Numbered from the stretch's first letter, positions 46,247 to 60,107 are shown. The stretch: 64,000 nt of DNA from Takakia lepidozioides (GCA_030704615.1 CM060734.1:56560042-56624041), one strand, 5' to 3'. Notes: generated by a model not told the origin, from the letters alone. Translations and numbers: made by a program.

Positions 46247-47134
46247 ATGAGTTCAGCTACCACATCGAAAGATGTGATGCATATAGAGAGATTTTCAGGA
46301 GAGAATTTTTCTCTATGGAAGTTTCAAATGATGATTCTCCTAAGAGCCAAGAAGCTATGGTCTCTTGTCAGTGGGAAGGATTTGAGAGCAGTGGCCTCGG
46401 ATAAAGACGAATGGGATGATAGGGACAGCAATGTCTGCATGTATATTACTCAAGGAGTAGATACGAATCACCTGCAACAGTTGGTAAACTGCACAAACTC
46501 AGTAGAGATGTGGGCGAAACTAGTGGCAGTTCATGAGCAAAATGCTACCGAGAACATTCATGTCTTACAAAGCAAGATGTATCATCTCAAGATGGAAGAA
46601 AATGAGAGCATCTCCAATTATATCAGCAAGATAGAACTGATGGCAAAACAGTTGAGTGATCTTGGTGAGAAGATGACTGAATCAGCTATCATGGCAAAGA
46701 TAGTGTGCACTTTACCTCCAAGCTATGAGAACATCTTAGATGCATGGGATAGTGTACCCGCTGCCGAGAGGACGTTGAACAACTTGCAATCTAGGTTACT
46801 CAAGAAAGAAACGTTGAGAAAAGCGCGAGGAAACAAGGAGGATGTCATGGATAAGGCTTTCTTCACAAAGCATGTCAAAGGAAGACATAACTCATCCACA
46901 AGCGGTGGAAGTTTTCTGACAAAGGAGCAGAAGAAGGAGAGAGCTGAAAGAATAGCGGAGTTAAAAAAGAAAACGAGGTGCAACACCTGCGGTGAAGTTG
47001 GGCACTGGGAGCGAGAATGTACGAAGAGTATTGCTGCTAACATAGTGGAATCCATTAAGATGAGCGATGCCTATGCTGCCACTGCATTTCATCATGAAGA
47101 AATAGAGCGTGTCGATGATGGCTCAGTGACATAA
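46247..47134 (+). CDS. Copia gag (nucleocapsid polyprotein)
   Basis: A 295-residue frame starting at ATG 46247. It shows the UBN2/gag-polypeptide pattern (FSGENFSLWKFQM; AKLVAVHEQ; ISNYISKIELM) and near residue 245 a CCHC zinc knuckle, CNTCGEVGHWEREC, that would package RNA. It ends with TAA at 47,132, but the same frame continues through a further ~70 codons into the protease, so the stop probably arose in a single gag-pol frame. Confidence 0.88.
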   Translation: MSSATTSKDVMHIERFSGENFSLWKFQMMILLRAKKLWSLVSGKDLRAVASDKDEWDDRDSNVCMYITQGVDTNHLQQLVNCTNSVEMWAKLVAVHEQNATENIHVLQSKMYHLKMEENESISNYISKIELMAKQLSDLGEKMTESAIMAKIVCTLPPSYENILDAWDSVPAAERTLNNLQSRLLKKETLRKARGNKEDVMDKAFFTKHVKGRHNSSTSGGSFLTKEQKKERAERIAELKKKTRCNTCGEVGHWERECTKSIAANIVESIKMSDAYAATAFHHEEIERVDDGSVT

Positions 47135-50100
47135 GGAAGAAACACTGATCAGAACATTGTCAATGATCTGGTAAAGATTGTACATATTAGCAATGCTAAT
47201 GCAGCAGTGTACAACAGCACGTCAATTGGAGAGAAAGTTGGCGATGAAGACGATATATTCTGGTACTCGGACAGTGCTGCATCTGAGCACATGACCAACA
47301 AGATGCAATGGTTCAAAAATCTTAAGAAGATTGAATCTCATGGGGAGTACAAGTTGCCACTGATGTTATAGTATGGGTAAGTGGAATAGGGGATATAGAT
47401 ATCCTAACCCTAGCAGGAAGTGAGTGGAGAAAGGGAACAATATACAACGTGTTGTTTGTACCCGACCTCAGAAAGAATCTGTTCTCAGTAGCGAAGGCTG
47501 TAGACAGAGATTACATCGTCATCTATGATAAGCGTACTTGTAAGCTGTATGCAAATCAGGGAAGGGAACCTCTTATGATGACTGGAGTGAGAGAGGAAAA
47601 CCTTTGGAAACTGCAAATCAAAGTGATTACGGGAGAGTCTCTGCAAGCAAACATGGTATTGTCGACGGATAATATTCAAACAAATGTGGCGGTGACAACT
47701 GAGGGAGCAAGTCTTCAAACGTGGCATGATCGACTTGGACACATCAGTGTCGACATGATTAAACAAATGGAGAAAACACAGATCGTCGATGGTGTGAAAA
47801 TACTGAACCCTAATGCAGATCTGGAGTTCTGTGAAGGTTGTGCCATGGGCAAGAATCACAGAGTTGCGTTTCCAGTAAATGAAGAACGTGAGAGGGTTCA
47901 GACTCCTGGAGAGTTCTACCATGCTGATGTGTGTACAATGAATGTAGACTCGCATGGAGGTTCCAAACATTTTGTCATGTTTAAAGATGATCATAGCAGC
48001 TATAGGATCTTGTATTGCATGAAAACAAAAGGAGAAGTTCTCAAGTTCTTCAAGCAGCTGTGTGTGGAATCAGAGATAGAGACAGGACATGCAGTGAGAA
48101 AGCTTAGAAGCGACAGTGGAGGAGAATTCTTGAGCGCAAAATTTAAGACTTTCCTTGAAGAAAATGGAATTCGGCATGAACTTACAGCGCCATATTCCCC
48201 ATAGCAAAATGGTGTCATCGAATAGGACAATAGGACTCTCGTTGAAAGATTTAGATGTATGCTGCAAGCAAAAGGTCTCACTCCTAATTTCTGGGCAGAA
48301 GCTGCCACTACAGCTGCATACACCCTAAATCGAACGGGAACCGGGGTGTTGAATGGGAAAACACCTTTGGAGGCCTGGAATGGGAAGAAACCTGACATCA
48401 GCCATCTACGAGTGTTTGGTAGCATGGCATATTCACATGTACCCAAAGAGCTGAGAAAGAAATTGGATGTCAAGAGCAAAAAGTGCATATTTCTTGGTTA
48501 CAGTGTGGAATCTAAGGCGTATCGGCTATGGGATATTGAGCAGCAGCACATAGTCATCAGCCGTGATGTGTTAGTAGATGAGAAGGGTAACCGTAATTCT
48601 TCACCCATCGAAGAAATAATGAGCAGACCTAACACATGCGCTATGGTACTTGAGGGAGTGGGAGACAAAATGGCTCCAGAAGTACAAAATTCAGAGGGGA
48701 ATACGATTGACCAGCATAATGAGCATCCTAAAATTCAGCTAGTAGTGGATCTACCTATTGCCATGGATGAAGGCGAAATTCATGCAGCAAACACAGGGAC
48801 TGAGCGGGTTGCACTAAGCTTGCAAAGTCAGGGAACAGAAGTACATAGATCTCGACGGCCACCACAGGCATTTGGCGAGTGGGAGAGTAATTACCCTTCG
48901 TTTGCTAGAATAACTGAATACATACCATTACCAAAGGAGCCAAAACGGTATGAGGAGGCGATGATGTCTCCTGATCGAGCTAAGTGGGAGCTAGCAATGA
49001 AGGAAGAAATTGACTCGTTACACAAAAATGAAACGTGGATGCTTGTTGATTTGCCAAAGGGAAGACACACAGTGAAGTACAAATGGGTATACAAGGTAAA
49101 GCCTCGAGCAGATGGGAGTATTGAGAGGTATAAAGCCCGGTTGGTTGCAAACGGATACTCGCAGGAGTATGGAATTGATTTTCAAGAAACTTTTGCCCCC
49201 GTTGCGAAATTCAATTCAATCAGAACCCTATTAGCAGTGGTTGCCGCTGAGGATCTGGAATGATTCAGTTCGATATAAAAACCGCTTTCCAACATGGAGA
49301 GATACAGGAGGAGATATATATGGATCAGCCCAGAGGCTATGTGAAGCCAGGAGAAGAAAAGAAAGTCTGTAGACTATTAAAAAGTTTATATGGTCAAATA
49401 TGACCTGCAACCCGGCGCAGCAGACCCCTGTGTGTATTTTCGCAACTCAGCGCCAAAGTTATTCACCACCATTTTTGTGGATGACGGGCTAGGTTGCTCG
49501 GAGAGCAAAGAAATACTGGATGGTATGATCAGTTTTCTTAACAAGGAATTTGAAGTTAAAGCTGGAAGCGCCGTATGCTATGTTGGCCTTCACATTGAAA
49601 GAAACAGGGGATTGCGATCGATCACCATAGACCAACACTGATACGTGATGTTCATAATCCAGAAATTTGGATTTGGGGATGCACATACAGTGAGTACACC
49701 TGCAGATCCCAATGTGCAGTTGCATCTACCAAGAGGTGAAGATGAAGAAGAGGAACATGAGTTTCCTTATCAACAGGCAGTTGGGAGCTTGATGTTCGCC
49801 ATGATTGGCACACGGCCATACATTGCATATGCAGTCAGCACTGTGGCCAAGTATTCACAGAATCCCAAGCGAATTCATTGCACAGCTGTAAAGAGGATAT
49901 TCAAATATCTCAGGGGGACAACAGACTATCGTCTGTGCTACTCACGTTGCAAGAATTCAAACACTCTTACGGCTTTTGCTGATGCTGACTATGCAGGGGA
50001 CTTGGTCGATCGACGATCTAGAAGTGGGAATCAAGAAGCTGTTACGTGGGTGAACAGAAAACAAATGTGCACAGCAAGTTCAACGATAGAGTCAGAGTAC

Positions 50101-50400
50101 ATAGCAGCTTGTTTAACTACGAAGGAGACAATCTAGTTATGAAGGTTGATGTCTGATCTTGGGCACACACAGAATGACCCTACTCCCTTATATTCAGACA
50201 ATCAAAGTGCAAACCGATTGGTCTTGAATCCGGAGTTTCATCGAAGAACAAAGCACATTGATGTGCAATATCATAGATTTTCAGGCACAGGGTGCAATCC
50301 GGATGACGTATATGAACACGAATGCACAAATCGCAGATATCTTAACGAAGCCTCTTACCGCTGACAAGTTTAATCGATTCCGTAGCATGCTTGGACTGAT
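47135..50400 (+). pseudogene. Copia pol: protease, integrase, RT, RNase H, broken
   Basis: Protease motif WYSDSAASEHM at ~47,260; GAG-pre-integrase HDRLGHIS and CEGCAMGKNH at ~47,730-47,870; integrase core with YHADVCTM and RSDSGGEF at ~47,920-48,130; RT from WVYKVKPRADGS with FVDDG at ~49,470; RNase H with ADADYAGD and SNQSANRL-like text at ~49,980-50,210. Lesions: frameshift near 47,360, nonsense codons at 48,202 and 48,223 (where PQQNG...ERQNRT is expected), frameshift at 49,259, a small deletion near 49,395 after SLYG, TGA at 49,639 and stops near 50,135. The 3' frame is closed before the polypurine tract. It cannot encode working enzymes as it stands. Confidence 0.88.
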
Positions 50401-50500
50401 AGAGCAACCAGTCTGGGTGAGTTTTTTGTGCACACATTGGCTATTCCTTTTGTTTCGTAGGATCTTTTTCTCTTGCCATGGAATAACCAGAGAGTGGGAG

Positions 50501-50918
50501 TGTTGTTTTTTCTGGTAGAAATCGCAGTGTGACCATGTTACTGCAAGTCATCAAGAGTTACGAGTTACACTGATTTATTCCATGACGGAATATCTAAATC
50601 AGAGGCCAACTAGGTTACACTAGGATTTAACGGAGACATGCAGTTGGCCAAGGTGTTGCTACTGCGTACTATTTACTGATGGATAGTGACAGCATTATTT
50701 TGAATTACTAGACTCCCTCCAGCCCCGAGCAATCGTTACTACTAATAGTATTTAGGCTTACTACAGAGTCTTTGAGGTGCTGAAAACTTCTTTGTATGTT
50801 GATGCCTTATGGTGGAATTGCAGTAGTGTAAAGTGCTACGATACCATCGTGTGTTTTGATTGCCTGAATCTTTGAATTGCTGTTCTAGATAGTATTGTGT
50901 GCTTTGAGTTTTAGTACA
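50501..50918 (+). repeat. 3' LTR of copia element
   Basis: Begins TGTTGTTTTTTCTGG and ends TTTTAGTACA. Aligns end to end with 45682-46110. Confidence 0.9.
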
Positions 50919-50959
50919 ATGACATAACCAGACAAAACTCATTGCTCTGGCCCTGTTTT

Positions 50960-51140
50960 CGAGACCCTCCGCTCTGCTACTCTATGGAACATTTGGAGAA
51001 CTAGGTGTCATTGGGCTTTGGGTGGAGAGCGCTAATGCGTTTCTCAAGATTTTAATTATACTGACCACTATTTTCTTGGATGCTCAAACTGAAGCAAGGA
51101 AGGCCTGGGTCAAACTGCATGCAGACATCTGCAGGGATGC
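50960..51140 (+). pseudogene. Possible LINE reverse-transcriptase tail remnant
   Basis: SATLWNIWRTRCHWALGGE, then after a frame change NAFLKILIIL...ARKAWVKLH, resembles the LW.IW..R pattern of plant zf-RVT tails. It abuts the 3' LTR, so the copia element may have landed in or beside an old LINE. Weak, by-eye evidence. Confidence 0.35.
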
Positions 51141-54100
51141 GGAGGCTGAGCCTCAGCTCGTCAATAAATCCACAACTACCTGGCGAAGAAGAGACATTAT
51201 ATGCAGCTGCGCTTCGTCAGCCCACTGTCACTGGTCCCCGCATCCCCGAATTCGAGAGGGAGGTTAATTAGAAGCACCTTTCCGGGCGTCGTGCGGCCAG
51301 GCAACGCTCAGCTGCTAGGCTCAGCTATTCGACAGTTAGTATTTCTGCCAACTCCAGCTCGGAATGATGGTTGCAGGCTCCGGCAGCTCCCCGATGGTCT
51401 TGAAGCTTCCCCCTAGGCTGCCAGTACTCCTTATAGCTGATGCTGTAGAGGTCATACTTCTCTTCTAAGCTATTCCTAAATCAATGTCTCTGAAGCTCCT
51501 ATCCCACCCGCCACTACAGGCGAAATCAGTTACTATTCCCTACAGCTTAACTGTGGGCCTGTCAGCTTTTGTCTAAGTATCTCGTTCTACCTGTGTATGT
51601 CCTTAGGATGGATCGTAGAGTTCTCATACTCAGCAAAACTCCACCATTCCAGCCCATTCTAGAAACTAGTCTGGCCCGCCAGACTACCATTGCTGGCTCC
51701 TCCTCGTGGGCCCATTATGAATTTTTATCTGATTAGAAATAGACTTGTCACTCACCTATTCACGTTAAGTTAGTAGGCTCGCCTGTGCATGCTAGTACAC
51801 TCACCTGTTCGCATCAGCAGACTCACCCACTGCCCCCTCAGCACACTCACCCATCCCCTCTTCCGTCTGCCAATCTTCATCCAATAGGGTCTAAACAGAG
51901 GGAGGAGTATTGAACAATCGGATGCTGTTGCAGCACGCATCGATGGACATGTGGGTTCCTGTTGACTGACAATCATTCCTGGTCATGCCTTCTGGCCTAG
52001 ATGCAGTAAATTGATCAAAGCTCAAATGCCTGGCGAACAGTATTGAGAAGACCAACAGTACACGCAAGTGCTCCTACCCGCACCACATCCTTTTGAGGAT
52101 CGGGAACCTCAGTACGCAAGGCATTATTCACTGTTAGCCAAATCCAAGATCCTTGCCCGTTATAGCGAGGCACACGCTATATCAATCCAGATATTGGAAG
52201 GAATGATTGAATCAGTTACTCTTACTTCCGCGCAATCTCATTCCAGCTTTGGTGATTCCAAGAATAGCTTTGAACCAGACTTGCATCAAAGGTGACGGGT
52301 TAGGCCAAATGGCCCGGCCAAACGCTCTTTTGAGTTTAGAGCAGTCGACCAAGCCTGCTCACGCACGGCTCTAGCTGACATTCTAACCTCATTCTAAAGA
52401 TGATGGGCATGTTTTCTTATCACTCAGATAAATACGCCAAGCGTGCTGCTTCTTCCAAGAATTTACAAGAACCGTCTTCTGGTGCTTGTCACGCATTTGA
52501 AGATGGATTAGAAGTAAACATGTCCACAGAAGTGCAGTCAATTTGAAGCACGTTGAGCAAAAAGGAAGAGTTCAGCGATCTAAGCCTGACGCGCTGATCG
52601 CATACAGTACCCACAGATTACAAATCTCCAGCTAGTCTATATACAGAACCAGTGAGAACTAGGCTACACTTGAGCTGCTCAGATACTCAATCTACACCAA
52701 TCGAGCTTCCATCCGCGAGAAATCAGTACTTCCATGTGATATGTTCAACCTACAATGGAAGAACTTAGCCTATCTACACACTCGTGCAAACTTGCAAAGC
52801 CTTCCTTCAACCGGTGCCGCTGATACCCATATCAATGGGCTTGTCCTCACTAGTGCCCCCTGGAGCGGCTGCCTCAGCGTGGGGCAGCAGCACCTGCAAC
52901 AAAGACAAGGCCTCCCAGCCCGGTGGCCGCATTTGGATCGGGAGCTTTATCACTTGTGAAATTCACTGGTACTCGGAGTTGGGAAGGATTGTTGCTAGTA
53001 GATCGGTTTTTGGGCTATACTCGGAGAGGCAGTAGATTTTGAAGTTCGGTTGGCGCAGCGAGACAGCGTGGAGGTGACGCTTGGCCACTGCAGTATGACT
53101 CGCTCAAGATCCAGAGACCACGCGTTAACCTCAATTTTGCATGCCACATCACTTTCTGTACGCGTGTTCTCTAAGATCTTTTGTTGTCGGCAAGCTATAT
53201 GCCCATCCCTCATCTCTATCCCTCATCTCGCAACGGAAAGTGGGTGCCCAAACAATTGGAGGTGGTCTTCTGCACTGTCTCATCAAATTGTCCCAAAAAG
53301 TAATGAATCTTGCCTGTCCCTAGAACACAGAGGCTTTCTCAAGGTTGATCTGCTCACGACAAGCAACCCTGGATGAGCTTTAGATTGGTCCAACGGCCAA
53401 CCCATATATGAATTCATGGGGTGACGCTCTCATGGCCGTCAAATCCATGCAGTACAGTGGCTTGCAAGACAAACGGTGAAGTTTGAAGCCAAAGGATGTC
53501 ATCCTTGAGATTATGCCCTTCAACTCAGCGAAGTCAGGTGACATAATGTAAGGTGTTCCTCCTCATCTGTTCTTCAACCTGCGTAAGCCCAGAGATGTTA
53601 AACCTTCGGGAGATCCAAGGCACAAGACTCAGTTGACTGCAAATTTCTGTCGGAGGGATTTGTTACCACGTTGATGAAAGGCACACATGATGTGTGCATC
53701 TCAGCAGATATGGATGTTACCATACTGGATATAGGCATACATGTCCAAAATGTGCAAACCAAACAAAACACAAACCATACCCTGTCATAAGCTAGCATGT
53801 GAACCATACCATGGCAGGTCTGTCTGTTACATGCTCTGGGCCATGATAAAAATCACACCAAAGGTGGCTTGGTCAATAACCTTGTTAACCCTGAACTCCA
53901 CCTCAGTACTAAGCACAATCTGGTGTCCTCCCAACAATAATCATAAATTTTTCCCTAATGACTACAAGGCATAAGCAGGATTGTCAAAGGTAGAAGGCCA
54001 TCGCGTGGACGCATCAAAACTTCTATAAGATTTGCAATGTTCTGCAACTGCACAAAACCTCTAGACTGCACCAGAGACATTGGACATTATTCTCATCTGC

Positions 54101-54993
54101 ATCATGCTGGTGAAAAAGCATTACCAGCAATATCTGAAGCTAGATGTTGCTGGTCTCACAAAATGTCCTGGATTTGCTGTTCCCTATGGGATTGACAGCA
54201 GACTCTGGACTTGAGTTCGTACATCCTATAACTAACTACTCCTGGCTGAATATATCCAGGTTGGCTACACAAAATATACAAAAGAATTTCCTAATGGGTC
54301 TCAATGAGCAAGACCACCAAACCATTCATGAAGATAGTGTCACATCAACCAATAGGGACTTCATCTGGAAGTGAACACGGACAATTAAAAGACACTCCAA
54401 TTCGATCGTAATCCTAGGGGGTTCATGTACAGGTGCCTTACCCAAGCTTCTGCCTCTGGTAAGCTCTGCCTACATGAGGTGGGCCTTGCAAAAGGCACCT
54501 CAAGGCTTGACAAAAATTCATTTACATGCAACAATTGCAATCCTGCTTCTGGGCTGGAACCATTTTTCAAGAAACCATTTAGTAAACAGGTCATATCTGA
54601 TGCCCATCACTGCCCTATCCGTCTGCATACAAGCCTCTCAATTCACTTCCCCTTCACATGGACTCGGACCCATTCGCTGAGCTGGTAGAATTATGCGTTA
54701 ATGATGCAACTGGCTTTAACCTTTGCACCCGCTTTGTGTTCTTCTTAAGGGTGGCGACTGCCTGTCACCATCCAACACACAAACGATCAATCATCAGTGT
54801 CAGCTAAGCTACTTCTGACCTCCCTACTAACCATTGATAAGGGGCTTCTCCCACATTATCAGATAATGTCCTGAGAATCCATCCTCAACAAGTTACCTCA
54901 CTTGCATGAGATTCCCATTAAGACAGTTGGCTATGGCAACTGATCCCTAAGCTAAAATTAGTCCTTTAACTGAAGCAAAGGCTGCTGGAAGCT
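51141..54993. other. Unassigned intergenic region
   Basis: I see no gene here. Short frames on both strands lack recognisable domains. The 3' part (above ~54,700) is the 3' flank of the minus-strand RBL gene. Confidence 0.45.
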
Positions 54994-57900
54994 TCAGAAG
55001 CAGCTCAAAAGGGGATGATATCTGGCTAAACCTTGTTTCGATGCTGGGAGAGGTACCTCATCGTCACCATCTTCCCCAAATTCTGTTTCCTGTTTCCGTC
55101 CCTTCGAAGTTGCATTTGAAGCCCCACCATTGCTGACAGTCACTCTACTTGGCAATGACGGAGAGGCCTTGGCTTCACCCTTTGCTGACTTGGGAGTGGA
55201 GACAGATTTCTTAAGAGCAAATTTCCGGTCCCTCTCTGCCTGTAGCTCAGCTGCCTCAGCAGCCTTCTCAGACAGCTTCCGTCTGCGCTTGATGCGGCCA
55301 TTTGCTCCCACCTCTTCATCTGCAAGCAGCAAATGTGACCATGGTTTAACCCATGAGTAGAGCAGTTCATTGCTCGAGGAATGCAGGTGTAATAATTTTT
55401 GGACATTGAGTGATCTACGATGGCATGCAATTACCCACAGTGTGCACACTATTAACAGTCTTATGCAAGGTCCTTAATAGTCTCTCCAACAGTTTCCAAT
55501 GCTCTTGCTACCCGAGGTGAAAGGGGGCAAGTAACGAAGCCGAGCTTAGCAATAGTGTAACCATGCAACCATGGGCATAATCTCTTACAAGATGGGATAT
55601 GCCAAGGCAGCCACTGACCTGCCAGAGAGTCTCCAAAAGCACCAGCAGAATTAAGCTCCGCGTTCTGGCCACTATGCTCTGGTTCAGAATATTGGGACCC
55701 CGCAGAAACAGATGGGGTCACACTGCTCTGCATCTGTGGGTTTGAAGGTAAGCTTACAGAAGGCTGGGGGGAGGGAGGGAGGTGGGGAGGGGAAGCATCG
55801 GGTAATGGAACGGTCGGCAAGAAGTAGAGCCCGTCCTCAGACTCATCACTGTCACTAAATGCCGCCACCTTTTCCATCGTCATTATGTCCACCTCAGCAT
55901 CCTCATCTAGCCGGGGCGGCTTCACCTGTTCTTTCCCAAAGGTTGTACAACTTCAGGGCCTTCACCAAATACAGAATTCAGATACACCCATCTTTGTGCA
56001 CCTTCTGGCTAAATAACAATCTTACCATAGACCTGCTTTAGCTCTTACAACCAATAGCACCCAACTTACAGCCAACAGGACTCAATTGCTCGATCAAGCG
56101 CCGTGAAGATTGTTGCAGGGAACCGAAACAGACATTGCATACCTTGAAAGCTGGGTTGCTCACAACTGTACCAATATGGGGTTTGAATAGGGAAGTCCAA
56201 GCTTACCTTCTCAGGTTCGGGCAATATATCAAACTCATCCTCTCTTTCCACATACTCTTCATTCTCTTCGAGCTCTTTGAAATCAGGAGCAAAGGCACTC
56301 CAATTCTCCGTATAATCCTTAGCCCATAAGTACACCACACCTGACATGGACACAGATGCTACAACAGGGCGAGTTGGGTGCCAGGCAAGGTCTGTTAGCC
56401 CCTCCTTCGGACCTTCCAATATACGTGCTAGCTGTCCAAAGTTCCTGGTGCAAATGATTCTTTGAATTAGGAGAGTTCTCAACAGTCCATGATGAAAAGG
56501 ATGCAAAGATAAGTGTCTCAAGAATGGTACACGTTCTAGATTGTTGGTACCCAGCCCCCTCCGAGGACATGTAGAAGCCATGCACTTTCCAAATTTAAGA
56601 GAAAACATGATCTTACCTTTACGTGTAGCCAATGAAGGATTTTACATTACAAAAAGTCAAAGACGAGAAGGATTAAGATAGTAGCATTCAGATCCTGTCC
56701 TGACCTGTTCCAGATGTGAATCTTATGCTCTCCCTTGTTGGCTGAGGCCCCAACCACACACTCACCATCCCCATTGAAGCATGCCCCTTTCCAGTGCATT
56801 TTGTTGACAGCATCCTGGAAATCTTTCGTGAAGCGAAGGCATTGCACACTTTGGGACTTTCCCGTGTTGCTAGATGTTCCTTCAACATCTCCATTGGACA
56901 CAGCATTTATCCATTCTGTTAGAGTTGCAGCTGCACTGTCTCGCGGTAACAGGTTCTCAAACACCCTTAGGATTCGGTCAGTTGAGTTAGTCAGCAGGTA
57001 TTGTCCATTTCGACTAAACACAATCTGCCTGATTGCAGCACCCCCTGGCACCTGCAGCATGAACCAGGTGATTCATCTGATGGACTCAGTTCTTACACTT
57101 CATATGACATTTATGCCAAAGCAGTTCCACCTGAACATCCTCACACAAATCCAATGCCTTTGATGGACACACACAAGCATGAACCCCCTCCAGCTAACCC
57201 TGAGGCATCAAGTGGAAACTCAATCACAAACACTCTGTCGTACACTGACTCTCAAGTTCACAGTCTGTCATAACCCATTAACACAGAGTTCATACAAACA
57301 GAGAAGAGTTGGGAGTTTGCATAGTATGGGAATGGGGGAGGTATGCAAAAAGTGTAGTACTGGAACAGTGAAAAATTTGCTAGAGATTGGCAGTTATGTA
57401 AAGTCATCTATGTATGTACCGAGTCATAACTCCATTTAGACATAAACAGGTAACTCGAACAGTTGCTGCCAGTCCAAGTTACAACATAGCAAGTGCACGA
57501 TTAACATAAAGTCTCAGACATCGACTTCATCATGTGTGGCATTGAGAAGCAGCCTCCACTACCCACCGCCTCATCAGCTCCTGACAGTGGCTGTACCATC
57601 ACATATAATACTACGCTCAGATTATCTTTATACTGAGGTTCTGACACTTTTTCAGTAGTAAAAAGAAAACTCACCATGGCGTAGGCTAGCATTCATCAGT
57701 CAAAGCCCTAAGAAAGCCAACATTGGAACTAGAGTACAAGACAAGCAATAAATGTTTCAGTTCCATTTTCTTCTTGGGTTAAATGAAGAATATAGAAACA
57801 CTGACCTGTACACATGTTTGGACTTGCTGTGTCTCTGCATCAATGATCAGAATTTCTCCCTTGAAGTTTCCCACATAAATAAGGTCGCCTCTCTTATTGA

Positions 57901-58622
57901 AGCTGGCTGCAGCTGGCGAAAAGGGGGCACTTGTGTCTGCAAACTTACCTGTCCTACCCTGGGGCACACCACCATCCCGATTTTTTGGAGAAACCACAAC
58001 AGGAAGAGGCCGTATGACTTCTGAACCAAAATCAACAAGTATGGGCGCCCCTGAAATAGGGCATGCGAGACACAGAGACGGCTGTACTGTTGCTGGGTGG
58101 AGGCGGGCATGCAGCGCAGTCAGCGGTAAGGTGACAGTACCAATTTTGGCTCCCTTCGCTACATCCCATAGTGATAGGGTCTTATCGGTGGCTGCCGCCA
58201 CTAATCGATGCCCACACTTGGACCAGCTCACACTGGCAATGGCAGCACTCGATTCCTTGGCCCGCAGCTCCTTGGCAACTCCACGAGTGTCGAAGTCCCA
58301 AATGACACAGGCCCCATCAGCTGTCCCAGCTGCATTTGTAAATATACCTCAGTCAGTCTGTCAATCTTAAGTATAGTAACCCTGAAGTCATTACATGAAC
58401 TCCAGCTCAACTTTTCAGACTTCTCATCCACAATTTGGAGAAACCTAGAGTTCGTTGACTTTAAAAGGAAAGGGCAGCCAAAGGGTAGTACCTGCAAGAA
58501 GGGTTCCTCGCCGATTGAATGCAATACACTTCGTGATTCCATGCTCCAGATACTCCTCTATCACTTCTGGGAAATCACTTTGAAACGGGTCTGGATGCAC
58601 ATTCAACCAATCAGGTTGTTGG
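54994..58622 (-). CDS. RBL: RBL/RbBP5 (Swd1) WD40 subunit of the COMPASS H3K4 methyltransferase complex, first exon missing
   Basis: Six exons: 58622-58492, 58329-57806, 57051-56705, 56444-56207, 55925-55619 and 55319-54994 (stop). Phases agree at every join and give 623 residues. Text includes DFPEVIEEYLEHG, CIAFNRRGTLLAAG, WDFDTRGVAKEL, SLWDVAKGAK, a long WD40 propeller to WHPTRPVVASVSMSGVVYLWAKDYTENWSAFAPDF (split across the fifth-sixth blades), then an acidic linker (EENEEYVEREDEFDILPEPE), VDIMTMEKVAAFSDSDES and a Lys-rich C-terminus. RbBP5 holds ASH2L and the SET enzyme in COMPASS, in the nucleus. The first exon found starts in mid-codon after TTCTCAAG, so a short upstream exon with the ATG is expected. 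MNLCLL at 59,218 is tempting, but its donor would give the wrong phase. Confidence 0.92.
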
Positions 58623-60100
58623 CTTGAGAACCAAAAAATCGTAATCCCAATTTTAAGGGCAGTACAGCAAGCAGAAAAGAAAGGATCAAAGAAGAAAATG
58701 AATAGGAACCCAGGCCCTTATCAGGTAATTTCCTGTAGTTCATATCCAGGTGGATCCTCTCATGGGTCTTGCACGTTTAATTTCAAACCAAATGCCTGGT
58801 CGTGCTACAGCAGGACAGGACTACAATTCAGATTAATCCTTACAGATTGTTGCTATCAGATTTTTACTTCGAGGAAAAGCTAACCTATTTCTAAGAACAA
58901 TCTGGCAACTTGGGCCACCAATCTCGTGGGACTGGGTCAAAAAACACGGCTTAAACATTTCAAACTTCAAAATCTAGATATCAATTGAGGGATTCAGCAT
59001 TCACAGCAGCGCTGCACCGCTAGACGACATCCAGGCACGCAACTACCACAAATGCCAAAGACGCTTGAAGTGCTAGAACCCACAATAGACCGAAGGACGG
59101 GAAATAAAGGGAGGCCAGAGAAAGGGCTCATGCAATTGCCTTCATAACTTGTTACAAAGCAATCAGAGAGCTATCAAAGAACGAGACCAAAGTTTCCATA
59201 CCAAGCAAACAGAGATTCATGGCGTCATCTCAGATGGACACGGAACCGCATTCCATTCTCTCCCGCCCTCCCTCCGCAGGTCGTGGGCACCCTCACTCCT
59301 TGCACCATAAGTACAGCAAATTCAACACGTCAACACACACGCACAAAACCCTGGACCTCCAAACCCTAGGTCTGCATGTGTTGTAACCTGTTTACCCAAT
59401 TACATTTTAATTACTCTGGTTTTGGTCATTAGTAAGTTTTTGGTGAACTTCTCTTCACTGGACGATAATCAAACTTTACTTCCGTTGACTTTAAAAGAAA
59501 TATAATAGAATTCCGTCTTAAATTGTTTTTTTAAAATAATAAACAGGGGTTTTTTGTTGTTTTTGAGAAAGGGGAGGAAGCCCGTTAAAGCTTTATTTGA
59601 ATTATTGAAGCAGCAGTGGTTTCATTTTCACTTTTCCAAATTCGCAGGGCGACATGTAGATTCTTCCCAGCGCCCATGTGGCAGGAATAACGAGGTGACA
59701 GAGCTAAAAGTGGCTCTATTACAGGTGTCACATTTTAACAGGTCCATGTAGGACCAATCTGGCTCCTGATATTTGACCATTGGCGCTTTCTGGCGATTTT
59801 TTCAATTTTTACTCCCATTATTCCTTAGTAAAAGTAGCTGACCAATTTTTCAGGTCGAAATCTGGCGATTTTATGCCAGATTTAAAAACACTAATTGAAG
59901 GGATTATTTTTTATACCAATAGTTTTCCTTAATTATTATTTTTAATTTACATAAAAAGGAAACCTGGCCCAAGCGACAGCCCACAATTCAGGCCCTTCAG
60001 GAGGGGGGAAAATTAACACATTTATGGGCCATGAGACCTCTCTCGGACCTACATGATGATCAACGCCTAGACATACCGTCACGAACAATCCCACACATAG
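58623..60100. other. 5' flank of RBL gene and AT-rich intergenic DNA
   Basis: Should contain the RBL first exon and promoter (about 58,900-59,400). From 59,400 to 60,000 the DNA is AT-rich and non-coding. Two CTGGCGATTTT words occur at 59,789 and 59,861. Confidence 0.4.
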
Positions 60101-60107
60101 GGCAGGG

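Larger units (their letters stand above)
45682..50918 (+). mobile_element. Ty1/copia LTR retrotransposon, 5.2 kb, inactive
   Basis: Two LTRs (45682-46110, 50501-50918) flank gag, protease, integrase, reverse transcriptase and RNase H in the copia order (IN before RT). A purine-rich AGAGAGTGGGAG precedes the 3' LTR. I find no matching 5-bp duplication (left flank TAAAG, right flank ATGAC), so either a terminus has changed or this is a recombinant. Pol is interrupted by stop codons and frameshifts. Confidence 0.9.

Noticed and set aside
59200-59218. MNLCLL as first exon of the RBL gene
   Set aside because: It starts like RbBP5 (MNL) and has a GT donor, but joining it to the acceptor at 58,622 gives the wrong phase and an immediate stop.
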